Below, piece by piece: positions 18,435 to 27,054 of a stretch of DNA of 64,000 nucleotides. The notes under the pieces were generated by a model. It was not told the origin of the DNA, did not search any database, and saw nothing but the letters and a program-made list of their open reading frames with translations. The stretch comes from Pseudolabrys sp035626335 (GTDB taxonomy: Bacteria; Pseudomonadota; Alphaproteobacteria; Rhizobiales; Xanthobacteraceae): the NCBI GenBank assembly GCA_035626335.1, contig DASPNW010000011.1, positions 1-64,000 of the forward strand, in the 5' to 3' direction. Positions within the stretch are counted from its first letter, which is position 1. Each line of letters begins with the position of its first letter. The position numbers and the translations under genes were made by a program.

Positions 18435-18962
18435 TTGCAGCGCAAAATCAGCCCTCTATTCCCACTTTCGATTGCCGGTATCCTCGCGTGCGGTCTCATG
18501 GCTTTGATTTCCTCAGTCTATATCCCGCTACCGTCGGCCTGGGGTCAGGCCGGTCCATTTGCCGATTTCGCGGGCAGTTGGTCAGGCACAGGGACGCTGC
18601 GGCCGGAAAATGGAGCGGCCGAGCGCATTCGTTGCAACGCTAACTACCGTCAGGGAAGTTCGCAGCGCGAAATCGATCTGCAGCTTCGCTGTGCCAGCGA
18701 TAGCTACAATTTCGATCTCGTCGGTCAATTTACGGCGGATGATCAAAGCCAGGTCAGTGGGCGTTGGACCGAACGCAGCCGCAGCACAGGCGGGACAGCC
18801 GTCGGCAACGCGCAAGGTGACCGTCTCCAGCTGCACATCGAGAGTGCTGGCTTTGCCGCCGAGGTTGTCATGGTGACACGTAACCGGCGGCAAAGCGTAG
18901 ACATCGACTCACACGGCGGAGGTCAGGTGGTCAGAGCGTCAATCACGTTGAACCGCAGCTGA
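18435..18962 (+). CDS. Exported beta-rich protein, function unknown
   Basis: 175 residues with a TTG start at 18435, preceded by AAGGGAAT; the first in-frame ATG (18498) would cut into the signal sequence. The hydrophobic leader ends near SAWGQA. The mature domain has the sequence FAGSWSGTGTLRPENGAAE and paired cysteines in RIRCNANYR and LQLRCAS, a pattern seen in many small exported proteins of Bradyrhizobium-like bacteria. It resembles its neighbour upstream in layout (signal plus beta-domain of about 130 residues) but shows little direct similarity. Function unknown. Confidence 0.65.
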   Translation: MQRKISPLFPLSIAGILACGLMALISSVYIPLPSAWGQAGPFADFAGSWSGTGTLRPENGAAERIRCNANYRQGSSQREIDLQLRCASDSYNFDLVGQFTADDQSQVSGRWTERSRSTGGTAVGNAQGDRLQLHIESAGFAAEVVMVTRNRRQSVDIDSHGGGQVVRASITLNRS

Positions 18963-19012
18963 TCACGGCGACTTGGAGGCGGCTGGAGATCGTCAGATCG
19001 TCCGTTCGATTT

Positions 19013-19504
19013 TTAGTGCCAACGCAGCTTGAGCGACGACAAGCCGGCGACAACATTTACAGCCGCAGATCCCTGTAGCGAAAGCGGCTGTAACGCGATG
19101 GTCCGATTGGAACCGCCGAGAAGCACGTTCGCGCCAGCCCCGAGGCCGAGCCCGACATCGGCAGATACGCCGACATATTCACCAGCGAGCGCTCCGGCGG
19201 GGACGCCGACTGTCGGCGCGAACACGGCCCAGCCAAGGACACTTCCCGCGCTGATCCCGATACTCAAGCCGATAGTATTGATCGCGCCATCATATGATTG
19301 CGGCGGCACCTGAGGGAGCGATCCCGGCGCCTGGTTGTAGACACATTGCATGGGCTGGTGGCCGACGATGATAAAGCCGATGTTCGGGTCGACCCTGCAG
19401 GAAAGCGTGCCGACCTGGGTCCAATGCGTTTGCGCCCCTGTCTGAAGCGAAAACGTCGTCGCCAAAGTTAGTGTCACGAACAGTAGACACCGAAGCATGC
19501 TCAT
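19013..19504 (-). CDS. DUF992 family exported protein (copy A)
   Basis: 163 residues from the ATG at 19504, which has AGGGAAAGGGCG before it. Signal peptide ends near QTGAQ. The mature part is a typical DUF992 domain: WTQVGTLSCRVDPNIGFIIVG, GHQPMQCVY, then glycine-rich IGISAGSVLGWAVFAP and LGLGAGANVLLGG. Two cysteines (LSC and MQC) are conserved. Function of the family is unknown. A close paralogue lies at 44591-45067, sharing most of the glycine-rich core. Confidence 0.85.
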   Translation of the reverse strand: MSMLRCLLFVTLTLATTFSLQTGAQTHWTQVGTLSCRVDPNIGFIIVGHQPMQCVYNQAPGSLPQVPPQSYDGAINTIGLSIGISAGSVLGWAVFAPTVGVPAGALAGEYVGVSADVGLGLGAGANVLLGGSNRTIALQPLSLQGSAAVNVVAGLSSLKLRWH

Positions 19505-19547
19505 CGCCCTTTCCCTGTCAAAATTGCTCAAATCAAATAGGACAGCG

Positions 19548-19853
19548 CTAGCCGATGATTTTGGACATCACTTCCATGGCTTTCTCGTCGGGATTGGTCA
19601 GACACCGTTCGATGAACTCGTCGCTCTGCTTGTGCAGAACATCGATGTTAAACTTTGTACTACCTGACTTGCCAAGCAGGAATCCTCGCAGGAAAGCGAT
19701 CGCGACATCGCGGCTCGCGCCACTCTCGCGCATTATGTCCTTGCAGGTATACTGTTCGATTATGCGATCTTGGCTGCCTTGTGCCAAAAGCTGGTTCGAA
19801 AACGGTGCCGTAGCAAGAATTGCGGCAATGACGATGGCGGTCCCGGCTTTCAT
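19548..19853 (-). CDS. HdeA/HdeB-like small periplasmic protein
   Basis: 101 residues from the ATG at 19853, preceded by GAGGGG; a longer open frame upstream is not coding. The signal peptide ends near QLLAQ. The mature part follows the HdeA/HdeB pattern: YTCKDIMRE, then AIAFLRGFLLGKSG, an intervening helix, and FIERCLTNPDEKAMEVM, with the two cysteines that form the family disulfide. HdeA-type proteins are acid-activated periplasmic chaperones, but divergent family members in this bacterial group have no shown role. It lies between a DUF992 gene and another small exported protein gene on the same strand. Confidence 0.72.
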   Translation of the reverse strand: MKAGTAIVIAAILATAPFSNQLLAQGSQDRIIEQYTCKDIMRESGASRDVAIAFLRGFLLGKSGSTKFNIDVLHKQSDEFIERCLTNPDEKAMEVMSKIIG

Positions 19854-19863
19854 AGCGAACCCC

Positions 19864-20130
19864 TCAACTGCAGTTGCTCCGCCGCAACAGCCCCATACAT
19901 CGCGTGCCGTCTGATTGGAATGTGATGGCGCCGAGCATTGCTGGGTTATTTCCACGCACAGTCGCAGAAAAATCGCCACCGATATTCGGATTCGAGCGGG
20001 AGTTGCCCGTGGGCGAGCCATTGGATTGTGATGCGCAATAGGTGCCGTCAATCGCCGGGTTGCAAGGCTGCGCAATAACGGCCTCACTAGAGGCGATAAT
20101 GAATACGATCACGACAGAAATTCGCGACAA
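19864..20130 (-). CDS. Very small exported protein, function unknown
   Basis: 88 residues from the TTG at 20130, chosen because GGGAG lies about 7 bases upstream and the first residues then form a compact signal peptide (LSRISVVIVFIIASS ... VIAQ). An ATG-started frame from 20178 has no ribosome site. Mature part about 66 residues: QPCNPAIDGTYCASQ, a Ser/Asn/Gly-rich linker, and a C-terminal CMGLLRRSNCS, giving four cysteines. Just 10 bp upstream of the HdeA-like gene, so probably co-transcribed. No function recognised. Confidence 0.55.
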   Translation of the reverse strand: MSRISVVIVFIIASSEAVIAQPCNPAIDGTYCASQSNGSPTGNSRSNPNIGGDFSATVRGNNPAMLGAITFQSDGTRCMGLLRRSNCS

Positions 20131-20406
20131 GGGGGCTCTCCCAAACTTTGAATAAGCCAAATAACAGGACATTTGCATTCAAATTCAGCTTAGTTCAAAG
20201 GGAGCGCTAACGAAAGACGTTGGTCTGTACGCCAAGTTGCAACGCTGTTGGCGATCAATCCAAACCGGTCGGTCCAGTCGCTCACGCCTGCGCGCATGGC
20301 TATCCAGACGTCCTTCCCAAGTCATACCGTGGCGATAAATGGAAGTGTCATAGTCGCGAAATCGGCATATGGTGTGACCGGATCGCGTATTTGGGCGTGG
20401 CGTAAG

Positions 20407-21645
20407 ATGCTCCGAAAATTTGTAACGGATTGCAGCCAATCAGTCGGTTTGCGAGCCGGGCTACCGTTAGCCATCAGTTTTCTCATATCTGCTCTGATCA
20501 GCGGCTGCGGTACGCTTGATCGACTTCCGGCCGTGACTTATGCGCAGGCGAAGCAGACCGATATTCTTGATATCCCGGATGCTCGCTTTTACATCAGTGA
20601 AACCAAGCAGATTACAGATATTGCAATAAAGGCATATCAGCGCCGCAACACCACACGCGGCGCGTCGACCAACAGATATTTTCTCGCTATTTCCGGCGGG
20701 GGCGATGACGGTGCTTTCGGCGCCGGCCTCCTAGTCGGGTGGAGCGACCGGGGGGACAGGCCGGAATTCGATGTGGTTACAGGTGTAAGTACGGGATCGC
20801 TATCCGCGCCATTCGTTTTTCTGGGGAAAGCATATGATGTTCAACTGAAGGAGATTTATACGCGGACGGACGCCAGCGATATTTTTGTGCGTCGGCCGAC
20901 CGTTCTCGCCGCAGTCGCGAGCGATGCGGTATCTGACACCGCGCCACTGCGTAGAATGATTGCGCGCTACCTCGACCAGGCGATGATTCAAAAAATTGCC
21001 GAAGAGTATAGTAGAGGACGCCTTTTGTTTATTTTGACAACCAACCTCGATCAAGGTCGACCTGTCATTTGGAACATCGGAGCGATTGCTGCGAGCAACA
21101 ATCCAAAGGCACAGGATCTCATCATCGACGTGCTGTTGGCGTCGGCATCCATCCCCGCTGTATTCCCGCCAGTCATGCTGGATGTCACAATTGACGGAGT
21201 GAGGCACCAGGAGATGCATGTCGATGGTGGTACGATCGCGCAAGCTTTTCTCTATCCGCCCTCTTTCTCGCTCAGATCGGCTGCGGCACGTGCCGGGGCT
21301 GATGAGAAAAAATTGCGGATGTCGCGAAAGCGTAGCGCTTATGTGATCCGCAACGGCCGATTTACGAGGGCTGAAGAAAGCGTCAGGTTACAAACGATTG
21401 CCATTGCGAAAGAAGCGCTATCGACGATGATCGCTTCGAGCGGTGTGAACGATACTTATCGAATGTACCTGCTTGCCAGACGGGATGGGGTTGACTTTAA
21501 TCTTGCGTCGATTGGAGATGATTTCGAAGTACCGTACAAGGGTCCGTTCGATAGAGAATACATGCAGTCGCTTTTTTCCTACGGATATCAAAAGGCCCGC
21601 GCCGGATATCCGTGGCAGAAGGCGCCCCCAGGTTACGTCAATTAG
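20407..21645 (+). CDS. Patatin-like phospholipase, lipoprotein
   Basis: 412 residues from the ATG at 20407. The N-terminal hydrophobic segment ends in ALISGC, a lipoprotein-type cleavage site, so the enzyme is probably anchored in the envelope. The patatin fold is clear: oxyanion loop SGGGDDGAFGAG, nucleophile elbow GVSTGS, and the catalytic aspartate in VDGG. All parts of the Ser-Asp dyad are present, so it should be an active acyl hydrolase on lipids. Neighbouring genes are small exported proteins with no obvious link. Sequence composition looks somewhat more AT-rich than the flanks. The substrate is unknown. Confidence 0.88.
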   Translation: MLRKFVTDCSQSVGLRAGLPLAISFLISALISGCGTLDRLPAVTYAQAKQTDILDIPDARFYISETKQITDIAIKAYQRRNTTRGASTNRYFLAISGGGDDGAFGAGLLVGWSDRGDRPEFDVVTGVSTGSLSAPFVFLGKAYDVQLKEIYTRTDASDIFVRRPTVLAAVASDAVSDTAPLRRMIARYLDQAMIQKIAEEYSRGRLLFILTTNLDQGRPVIWNIGAIAASNNPKAQDLIIDVLLASASIPAVFPPVMLDVTIDGVRHQEMHVDGGTIAQAFLYPPSFSLRSAAARAGADEKKLRMSRKRSAYVIRNGRFTRAEESVRLQTIAIAKEALSTMIASSGVNDTYRMYLLARRDGVDFNLASIGDDFEVPYKGPFDREYMQSLFSYGYQKARAGYPWQKAPPGYVN

Positions 21646-21725
21646 TTCTGTTGCGGCCTTGGAAATGCGCGTAGTCCGGTGATACGCTAATCATCCCGCT
21701 TATTCGATTTATTTAGGAGATGGTC

Positions 21726-22169
21726 ATGTCGGGTATCTTTCGTACAGTGAAGTATGGTGCAGTTGCCCTGATAGCTGCGGTCATGTTGTTTGCGGCGGTT
21801 TCACCGTCGGATGCGGCGACCGGTTCAGTTCGCGTCACGGTTACGAGGGCAGGATTCATTATTGGTGTTGGCGGAGGTAGCGGTACTCTGCGCTTCGCTA
21901 ACCGGAGCTATCCGCTCAGCGTCGGCGGGATCAGCGTGGGGACGTTGGGGGTCAGCAGTGCAGACCTCGTGGGCCGCGCCTATCATCTCCGGAGGCCAGA
22001 GGACATTGTGGGGACCTACACGGCAGTGGGTGCTGGACTTGCGATTGCAGGCGGCGCCAGGGTCGCGCGCCTTCGCAACGCGAATGGTGTCGTACTGGAA
22101 TTGCGCGGGCGCCAGATTGGCTTCGAGGTGGCGATCGATCTGAGTGGAATGAATGTATCGATGCGCTAG
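21726..22169 (+). CDS. Small exported glycine-rich protein, function unknown
   Basis: 147 residues from the ATG at 21726; AGGAG directly abuts an earlier in-frame ATG at 21720, so only the second has proper spacing. Signal peptide ends near PSDAAT. The mature part contains GVGGGSGTLRFANRSYPLSV, GRAYHLRRPEDIVGTYTAVG, and ends VLELRGRQIGFEVAIDLSG, an apparently conserved layout in this bacterial group. I considered the DUF1134 (EipA) family, but its hallmark segments are not present. A strong terminator follows at 22201. Confidence 0.7.
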   Translation: MSGIFRTVKYGAVALIAAVMLFAAVSPSDAATGSVRVTVTRAGFIIGVGGGSGTLRFANRSYPLSVGGISVGTLGVSSADLVGRAYHLRRPEDIVGTYTAVGAGLAIAGGARVARLRNANGVVLELRGRQIGFEVAIDLSGMNVSMR

Positions 22170-22200
22170 CCGTTGTCCTGAATAGCAAAATCAATACGTA

Positions 22201-22230
22201 AAACCCCGGGCGATGTGCCCGGGGTTTTTG
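22201..22230 (+). terminator. Rho-independent terminator
   Basis: Perfect GC-rich hairpin, AACCCCGGGC / GCCCGGGGTT with a short loop, followed by a run of T. It lies 32 bp after the stop at 22169 and should end that transcript. Confidence 0.93.
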
Positions 22231-22603
22231 CGTTCTCACCAAAAAGTGGGCCGCGCGTTTGCGACAACGACGGCCCGATCAGCTCTGCCGGCGCGGGGAA
22301 GGGGGATCAGGCCGGCAGTCGCGAAGCTAACTTTCGCCAAGCTGGAAAGTTCCGATTGCCAGGCTTGTTGGTGTCGTCTTGAAAATCCCGTGGTTTTGTC
22401 GGCGGTTAGGCAATACGCCGCCTTGGGCCCTCAGGGCTGCGCTGCCGCGCGCTTCAGCGGACCTCACAGACCGGCCACACCGTCCGGCGGCCTAGATCGT
22501 CCTGAGGCGAAAAATCGCAAATATGGTGACGCCCGTCACAGTGCGGGTTTCCAGCCTGACCTAATTATATCGGAAGTGGCGTTGGCTTGAAGTGGAATAC
22601 AAA
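22231..22603. other. Gene-free stretch
   Basis: About 370 bp after the terminator. A plus-strand frame of 125 codons spans most of it but has no ribosome site, no family look and unusual composition, so I do not call it a gene. I see no tRNA or recognised RNA structure. Confidence 0.5.
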
Positions 22604-22747
22604 ATGCAAAAAATGTCATCAATGTTGGCCTATGTCATGAACGAGGGCCGACTATGCGCGCTAAAACCGTCTGAATGGTCGATATTGCTCGTCGGCGTTG
22701 CGCTCTGCGGTTTTGGGACGCTAGTCTTTTTGACTGCTCGTCTGTAG
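22604..22747 (+). CDS. 47-residue single-helix membrane microprotein
   Basis: Small frame MQKMSSMLAYVMNEGRLCAL, followed by KPSEWSILLVGVALCGFGT and a short hydrophobic end. Residues about 25-45 form one membrane helix. The combination LKPSEWS followed by a helix looks like a small conserved protein of Bradyrhizobium-like bacteria, recalled rather than checked. There are alternative starts at the second and third Met codons. It has no clear ribosome site. Function unknown. Confidence 0.45.
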   Translation: MQKMSSMLAYVMNEGRLCALKPSEWSILLVGVALCGFGTLVFLTARL

Positions 22748-22767
22748 GCGTGGCAGCGGCGCCCCAC

Positions 22768-23025
22768 CTATTCCAAAGGCCGTGAAAAGGACAACCCAAA
22801 ATAGGGTTGGCTCGCGCTTTGCCTCATTTGGTACTGACTGGACGGATCAGGTGAATCCCATATCCGTGATTGGTCAGCGGTTATCTTCCCGGAATACCCG
22901 TTAAATTCAACCGACGGCAATTGAATCGGCTTCTCCTTTGGCCTTTTTGTCCTGTCGTCTTCGCTCGCAAAGCTGACGCTCGTGAAGCCGAACACGATCA
23001 TAAATGTAACTATTGCCGCGCGCAT
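22768..23025 (-). CDS. Small exported protein, function unknown
   Basis: 85 residues from the ATG at 23025, where a clean signal peptide begins (MRAAIVTFMIVFGFTSVSFA). The mature part, about 65 residues, is charged at the start (SEDDRTKRPKEKPIQ) and has no cysteine. No family recognised. It sits just downstream of the chemoreceptor gene on the same strand, separated by 112 bp, and may be on the same transcript. Confidence 0.5.
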   Translation of the reverse strand: MRAAIVTFMIVFGFTSVSFASEDDRTKRPKEKPIQLPSVEFNGYSGKITADQSRIWDSPDPSSQYQMRQSASQPYFGLSFSRPLE

Positions 23026-23137
23026 ACGACTCCCCACGACAAAGCCTGCAGCGTCGCGTATCGACATCAGCGGCGCAAATCACCCATACACGAAATTTCC
23101 GCTGCTTGCCGGGATTTTCGGGAGCGGCCAATCCAAA

Positions 23138-25279
23138 CTATGAAGCGACGCGGAGCTGTGCCAAATAGCGCTCAACTTCCTGGCGCAGCAGATGCGACTG
23201 GTCTGCCAGCTCGGCCGCCGCGGTCAGCACGGTCGAGGCAACCTGGCCGGTCTTCGCTGCGCTATTCGAAACCTCGGTGATGTGCTCGGAAACATCGCGT
23301 GTGCCCTTTGCCGCAGCGCCGGCGTTGCGCGCGATCTCCTGCGTGACTGTGTCTTGCTGGCGCATTCCCACCGCGACGTCATTGGCAACATCGCTCAGTT
23401 GCTCGATAGTTGCTGCAATTTTCTTGATCGCCTGAACGGATCGCCCCGTCGTTTGCTCTATCGATACGATATGTCGTGTAATTTCCTCTGTAGCCTTGCC
23501 CGTTTGGGTGGCAAGACCCTTGACCTCCTGCGCCACGACGGCGAAGCCGCGGCCGGCATCCCCGGCGCGCGCAGCCTCGATGGTAGCATTGAGCGCGAGG
23601 AGATTAGTCTGCGCAGCAATGCTGCTAATGAGATCGCTGACCTCGCCAATTTCGTCGACTGAGGCGGATAGACTCTCGACCGCGTCGGTAATCGCCTTGG
23701 CTTCGCTGGTTGCTTGACTTGCGACGGTCGCAGAATTTGCAACGCGAGCCGCAATGTGCTCGATCGATTGGGCGATTTCCTCGGCAGCTGTTGCTACGAT
23801 TCCGACGTTTGTTGTCGCCTGCTCAGACGCTGCCGCCGTTGCGAGAGCCTGCTCCTGGTTTCGGCTCGCGCTGTTTGCCATGTCCCGCGCCGACGTGTCC
23901 ATTGCTGCCGCGGCGCGATCGAGCGTTTTCACGATATTCGAAACCGCGCTTTCAAATTCCCGCGTAGCGTTTTCGACCATCTGCCGGCGAGATTCCAGGT
24001 TGCGCGTCTGCTCGCTTTCCTTGCGGCGTGCAGCCGCCGCATCGGCGGTCGCCTGACGGAAGAAAACAAGGGCTCGCCCCATATCCGCAATTTCGTCACT
24101 ACGCTTGTCCTGAATGTCGACATTAAGATCTCCATCGGCGATGCGCCGCATGGCGTCGCTGAGGAAACCGAGACGTCGGGCAACACTGCGTCCGACATAC
24201 AGCCATGCCACCAGGGCGGCGCCGATGACCGCAGCAATCGAAAGCGCGGTCAGGATGAGTTGCCCGGAACGGATCTGCCCACCCGCATAGTTGGAGATCT
24301 CTTGGGCAATACGGGCTTGGTCCTCAACGAGTTCGTCGACGGCCTGCTTGAGCTTGGAAGCTTCGGACTGAGCGGTGTCGAACGCCAGCTGCGCTTCGCG
24401 CTGTTGGTTGAGTTCGTATGCGCGCGCGGCAACGATCCCGTCGTCCGCTCCAATAGCGCCAAGCTGCTTATAGAGTGACGTAAGCTTTGCCTGGTAGGTA
24501 CGATCGGTGATTGCGTTCAGATTTTTAATGATTTTTCGTTGAGCGGATTCGATGAGATCACGCAGCGGTTCCAGACGATTTGGATCGTTTGCCAGTGAAG
24601 CTTCGGTCAGAAGTCCGGCAAGAAGATTTGATTCCGACTCCGTTTCCAGCAGGCGTCGCAGGTTTTCGAGCCGCGTCTCGACTGCGGCTGCTCCTTCCTG
24701 CTTCGCATTCATCATGAGGTCAAAGTTGGCATCATCGATTGCGGGGGCGAGGCCTATAAGCAGTGCCTCATGTGCCGACCGGACTGAAGACGCCAGGTAA
24801 GCCCGTTCATTTGACATGATGATTCGGTTTGACACTGCGACATCGAGTGAGTGAAGCCGTTCCGCCAAGGCCCTACTGCTCAGGTCAATATCGTTTGCTT
24901 TGGCAATACCGAACGTCTTGAGATGGGCTATGCCACTCTCCAGGTTTTGTTCCTGCCGACCGACGTTGTCCATGATTTCGCTACGGGCTTTGTCATTCCC
25001 TGCTGCCATCAGACGGGGGCCGGACGAAACGAGACTGCTTGCCTGTTCAGCGAGGCGCAGCGATACCGCGGTTGTCGGCAAGCTGCGCGATACTATTTCC
25101 TTGGTCGTCAAACCAATTACAGTGAATTCATAGAACGCAACTGCCGAGCCGATGATTGTCAGAGTTGCGGCAAAGCCAAAGGCGAGATACAGCCGGCCTC
25201 GAATGGTCGAAAGCCAGCCTGAGCTCGGAGCGCTTTTAGCGCTTTGCGTTGTCGATTGTTTAGTCGTGGCGGTGGGCAT
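23138..25279 (-). CDS. Methyl-accepting chemotaxis protein
   Basis: 713-residue transmembrane chemoreceptor. TM1 is about residues 30-50, and a large helical periplasmic domain of roughly 290 residues follows; its all-helical look suggests a helical-bundle sensor rather than a Cache domain. TM2 is about 341-363, HAMP about 364-416, and the signalling domain 450-690 has the hairpin tip EAARAGDAGRGFAVVAQEVK that contacts CheA and CheW. There is no C-terminal CheR-binding pentapeptide. A periplasmic binding protein gene lies 21 bp upstream on the same strand, so the receptor may read a ligand through that protein. Confidence 0.95.
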   Translation of the reverse strand: MPTATTKQSTTQSAKSAPSSGWLSTIRGRLYLAFGFAATLTIIGSAVAFYEFTVIGLTTKEIVSRSLPTTAVSLRLAEQASSLVSSGPRLMAAGNDKARSEIMDNVGRQEQNLESGIAHLKTFGIAKANDIDLSSRALAERLHSLDVAVSNRIIMSNERAYLASSVRSAHEALLIGLAPAIDDANFDLMMNAKQEGAAAVETRLENLRRLLETESESNLLAGLLTEASLANDPNRLEPLRDLIESAQRKIIKNLNAITDRTYQAKLTSLYKQLGAIGADDGIVAARAYELNQQREAQLAFDTAQSEASKLKQAVDELVEDQARIAQEISNYAGGQIRSGQLILTALSIAAVIGAALVAWLYVGRSVARRLGFLSDAMRRIADGDLNVDIQDKRSDEIADMGRALVFFRQATADAAAARRKESEQTRNLESRRQMVENATREFESAVSNIVKTLDRAAAAMDTSARDMANSASRNQEQALATAAASEQATTNVGIVATAAEEIAQSIEHIAARVANSATVASQATSEAKAITDAVESLSASVDEIGEVSDLISSIAAQTNLLALNATIEAARAGDAGRGFAVVAQEVKGLATQTGKATEEITRHIVSIEQTTGRSVQAIKKIAATIEQLSDVANDVAVGMRQQDTVTQEIARNAGAAAKGTRDVSEHITEVSNSAAKTGQVASTVLTAAAELADQSHLLRQEVERYLAQLRVAS

Positions 25280-25300
25280 CTTTTGGATATCCGAGCGTCA

Positions 25301-26497
25301 TCACCGTGCAACAGTCTTTACTAGTTTTGTGACGGGCCTGAATGAGCCATCCGCCTGGAGCACGGTGAAGTAGACCTGATTTGAGCCTTGATTTTGCGTG
25401 GCGCTGAAAGTCAGCTTCACCCCGCCGAGATCGAAAGGCGCGCGCTCGATTGCATCGAGAAACGTCTCGCGTGTAAGTTCGCCTGTCACCCGCTTTAAGG
25501 CTTCGACCACAAGCTGACCGACCAGATATCCCTCAAGCGACACAAAACCGGGCTTAGAATTCGAATTCACCGCAGCCAAAGCGTTCTGGTAGGACGCCAC
25601 CACCGGTAGCGACTTATCTCTCGGAAAGGGGACGACCTGACTGACTATGACGCCTGCGCCCTGATTGCCAAGTTCCTGGGCGAGCGAATCCGATCCGACG
25701 AATGAAATCGCAACGAACGTGGCATCGACCTTGAGCTGGCGTGCGAGCTTGATGAATTCTGCAATTGGCTTGTACGGACCGACCGTAACAACAGCTTCGG
25801 GTTGCCCTTTCATGATTTCGAGCAGGGCCGATTTGATTGCCGTTGTATTACGTTTGAAGGTGCCTTCGCCCACCAGCGACATGTTTCGCTTTGCCATGGC
25901 TTTCTTGACACCGGCTAGGCCCGCAAGCCCAAAGGCGTCGTCCTGATAGAGGATGGCAATTCTCGTAATACCGAGGTCAGTGCTGAGGTGTTCGATCCAG
26001 GCTTCGGTCTCCTGGAAATACGAACTGCGAATATTGACGATGTAACGATTGAACGGGTTACGAAGAAATTCGGCGCCAGTGAACGGACCGATGAACGGCA
26101 CTTTGGCCGCTGTCGCGATGGGCTGGCCGGCTTTCGATGTCGGCGTCCCGACCGCGCCGACAAGAGCAAATACCTTGTCTTCCTTTATTGCGGCGTTCGT
26201 AGCTTCGATGGTTTTCTCGGGCTCGTAACTATCATCAATTGATTTGAGTTCGAGCTTGCGACCATTGATGCCACCAGCACGATTGACCTCTTCAAATGCC
26301 GCCAGGATACCTTCGCGCATACCCTGACCCAGCGCCTGGGCCGGTCCATTGAGTGCCGCGACCTGTCCGAACAGGATATTGTCTTTAAATACGCCATCCT
26401 CCGCGCGGAGCGGCGCATTTGAAAGGCCTAAAAAGATAGCCCCGAAGATGCAGAGCCAGCGGCAATTGGTCCGCACGGGCCAGGTCCCCACAAGCAA
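25301..26497 (-). CDS. ABC-type periplasmic binding protein, Leu/Ile/Val-binding (Peripla_BP_6) family
   Basis: 398 residues from a TTG at 26497; a GTG two codons later is an alternative. Signal peptide ends near APLRAED. The type I periplasmic fold is evident: ILFGQVAALNGPAQALGQGM, GMREGILAAFEEVNRAGGIN, and ALVGAVGTPTSKA. Family members bind branched-chain amino acids, amides or aromatic acids. No ABC permease or ATPase genes lie nearby; the next gene, 21 bp downstream, is a chemoreceptor. The likely role is ligand capture for chemotaxis, for a distant transporter, or for both. Ligand unknown. Confidence 0.9.
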   Translation of the reverse strand: MLVGTWPVRTNCRWLCIFGAIFLGLSNAPLRAEDGVFKDNILFGQVAALNGPAQALGQGMREGILAAFEEVNRAGGINGRKLELKSIDDSYEPEKTIEATNAAIKEDKVFALVGAVGTPTSKAGQPIATAAKVPFIGPFTGAEFLRNPFNRYIVNIRSSYFQETEAWIEHLSTDLGITRIAILYQDDAFGLAGLAGVKKAMAKRNMSLVGEGTFKRNTTAIKSALLEIMKGQPEAVVTVGPYKPIAEFIKLARQLKVDATFVAISFVGSDSLAQELGNQGAGVIVSQVVPFPRDKSLPVVASYQNALAAVNSNSKPGFVSLEGYLVGQLVVEALKRVTGELTRETFLDAIERAPFDLGGVKLTFSATQNQGSNQVYFTVLQADGSFRPVTKLVKTVAR

Positions 26498-26730
26498 AGC
26501 GTGTGGAAGGGATCGTGCGCGAGCATGGTTTACGAACTGTTAAAGACCTCGCGGTTGAGCTCCTGATGAGCAGGAAAAACCTATAAACCGCACATAAAAA
26601 TTTTCGTGCCCCAGCCTTCGAAACGTACGAAATAAACATCATCGCCCGCAGCCGCTACGCGGTAGCGGGCAATCCGTGTCATCAATGGATCTACGCCGCA
26701 ACTCCCGAGACCTGCGGCGCCAAGCCGTGT

Positions 26731-27024
26731 TTAGGCGGCCGCCTTGTTTTTGATCATCCCGACAATTGCTGTCAGGATAGCTCCGGCGATGCCGCCGCCG
26801 GCAAACTGGCCAATGAGCGCGCCGACGTCGACGGTGCCCGCGGCTCCGGAAAGCATTGGAATGAGTGCAGTCAAAATCTGGCCGCCAACACCACCACCAA
26901 TTGCGCCAGCGATTGTATTGCCAGCTGTTCCAAGGCTGAGATCCTTGGATGCCCCCCCAGCCACATTGCCGCCGATTGCCCCGGCGACAATTTGAATAAT
27001 GAGATTTATCAGCATGCCCGACAT
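26731..27024 (-). CDS. Small glycine-rich hydrophobic protein
   Basis: 97 residues, strongly hydrophobic and rich in Gly, Ala and Ile (NLIIQIVAGAIGGNVAGGAS, then TIAGAIGGGVGGQILTALIP). Two or three helices with glycine zippers are likely, placing it in a membrane. It resembles the glycine-zipper proteins of the GlsB/YeaQ kind but is not a clear member. It is 30 bp downstream of the DUF3597 gene on the same strand and shares its probable transcript. Function unknown. Confidence 0.7.
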   Translation of the reverse strand: MSGMLINLIIQIVAGAIGGNVAGGASKDLSLGTAGNTIAGAIGGGVGGQILTALIPMLSGAAGTVDVGALIGQFAGGGIAGAILTAIVGMIKNKAAA

Positions 27025-27054
27025 GAAACTCTCCTCACGTTTCCTGGTGAAAGT

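Noticed and set aside
21726..22169. Assignment of the small glycine-rich exported protein to DUF1134/EipA
   Set aside because: The characteristic internal segments of that family are not found.
22213..22590. 125-codon plus-strand frame after the terminator
   Set aside because: Starts inside the terminator hairpin, has no ribosome site and an unusual residue composition.
26652..26668. CCGCTAC/GTAGCGG hairpin between a binding protein and the glycine-rich protein gene
   Set aside because: No T-run on either strand and not placed as a terminator for a clear transcript.
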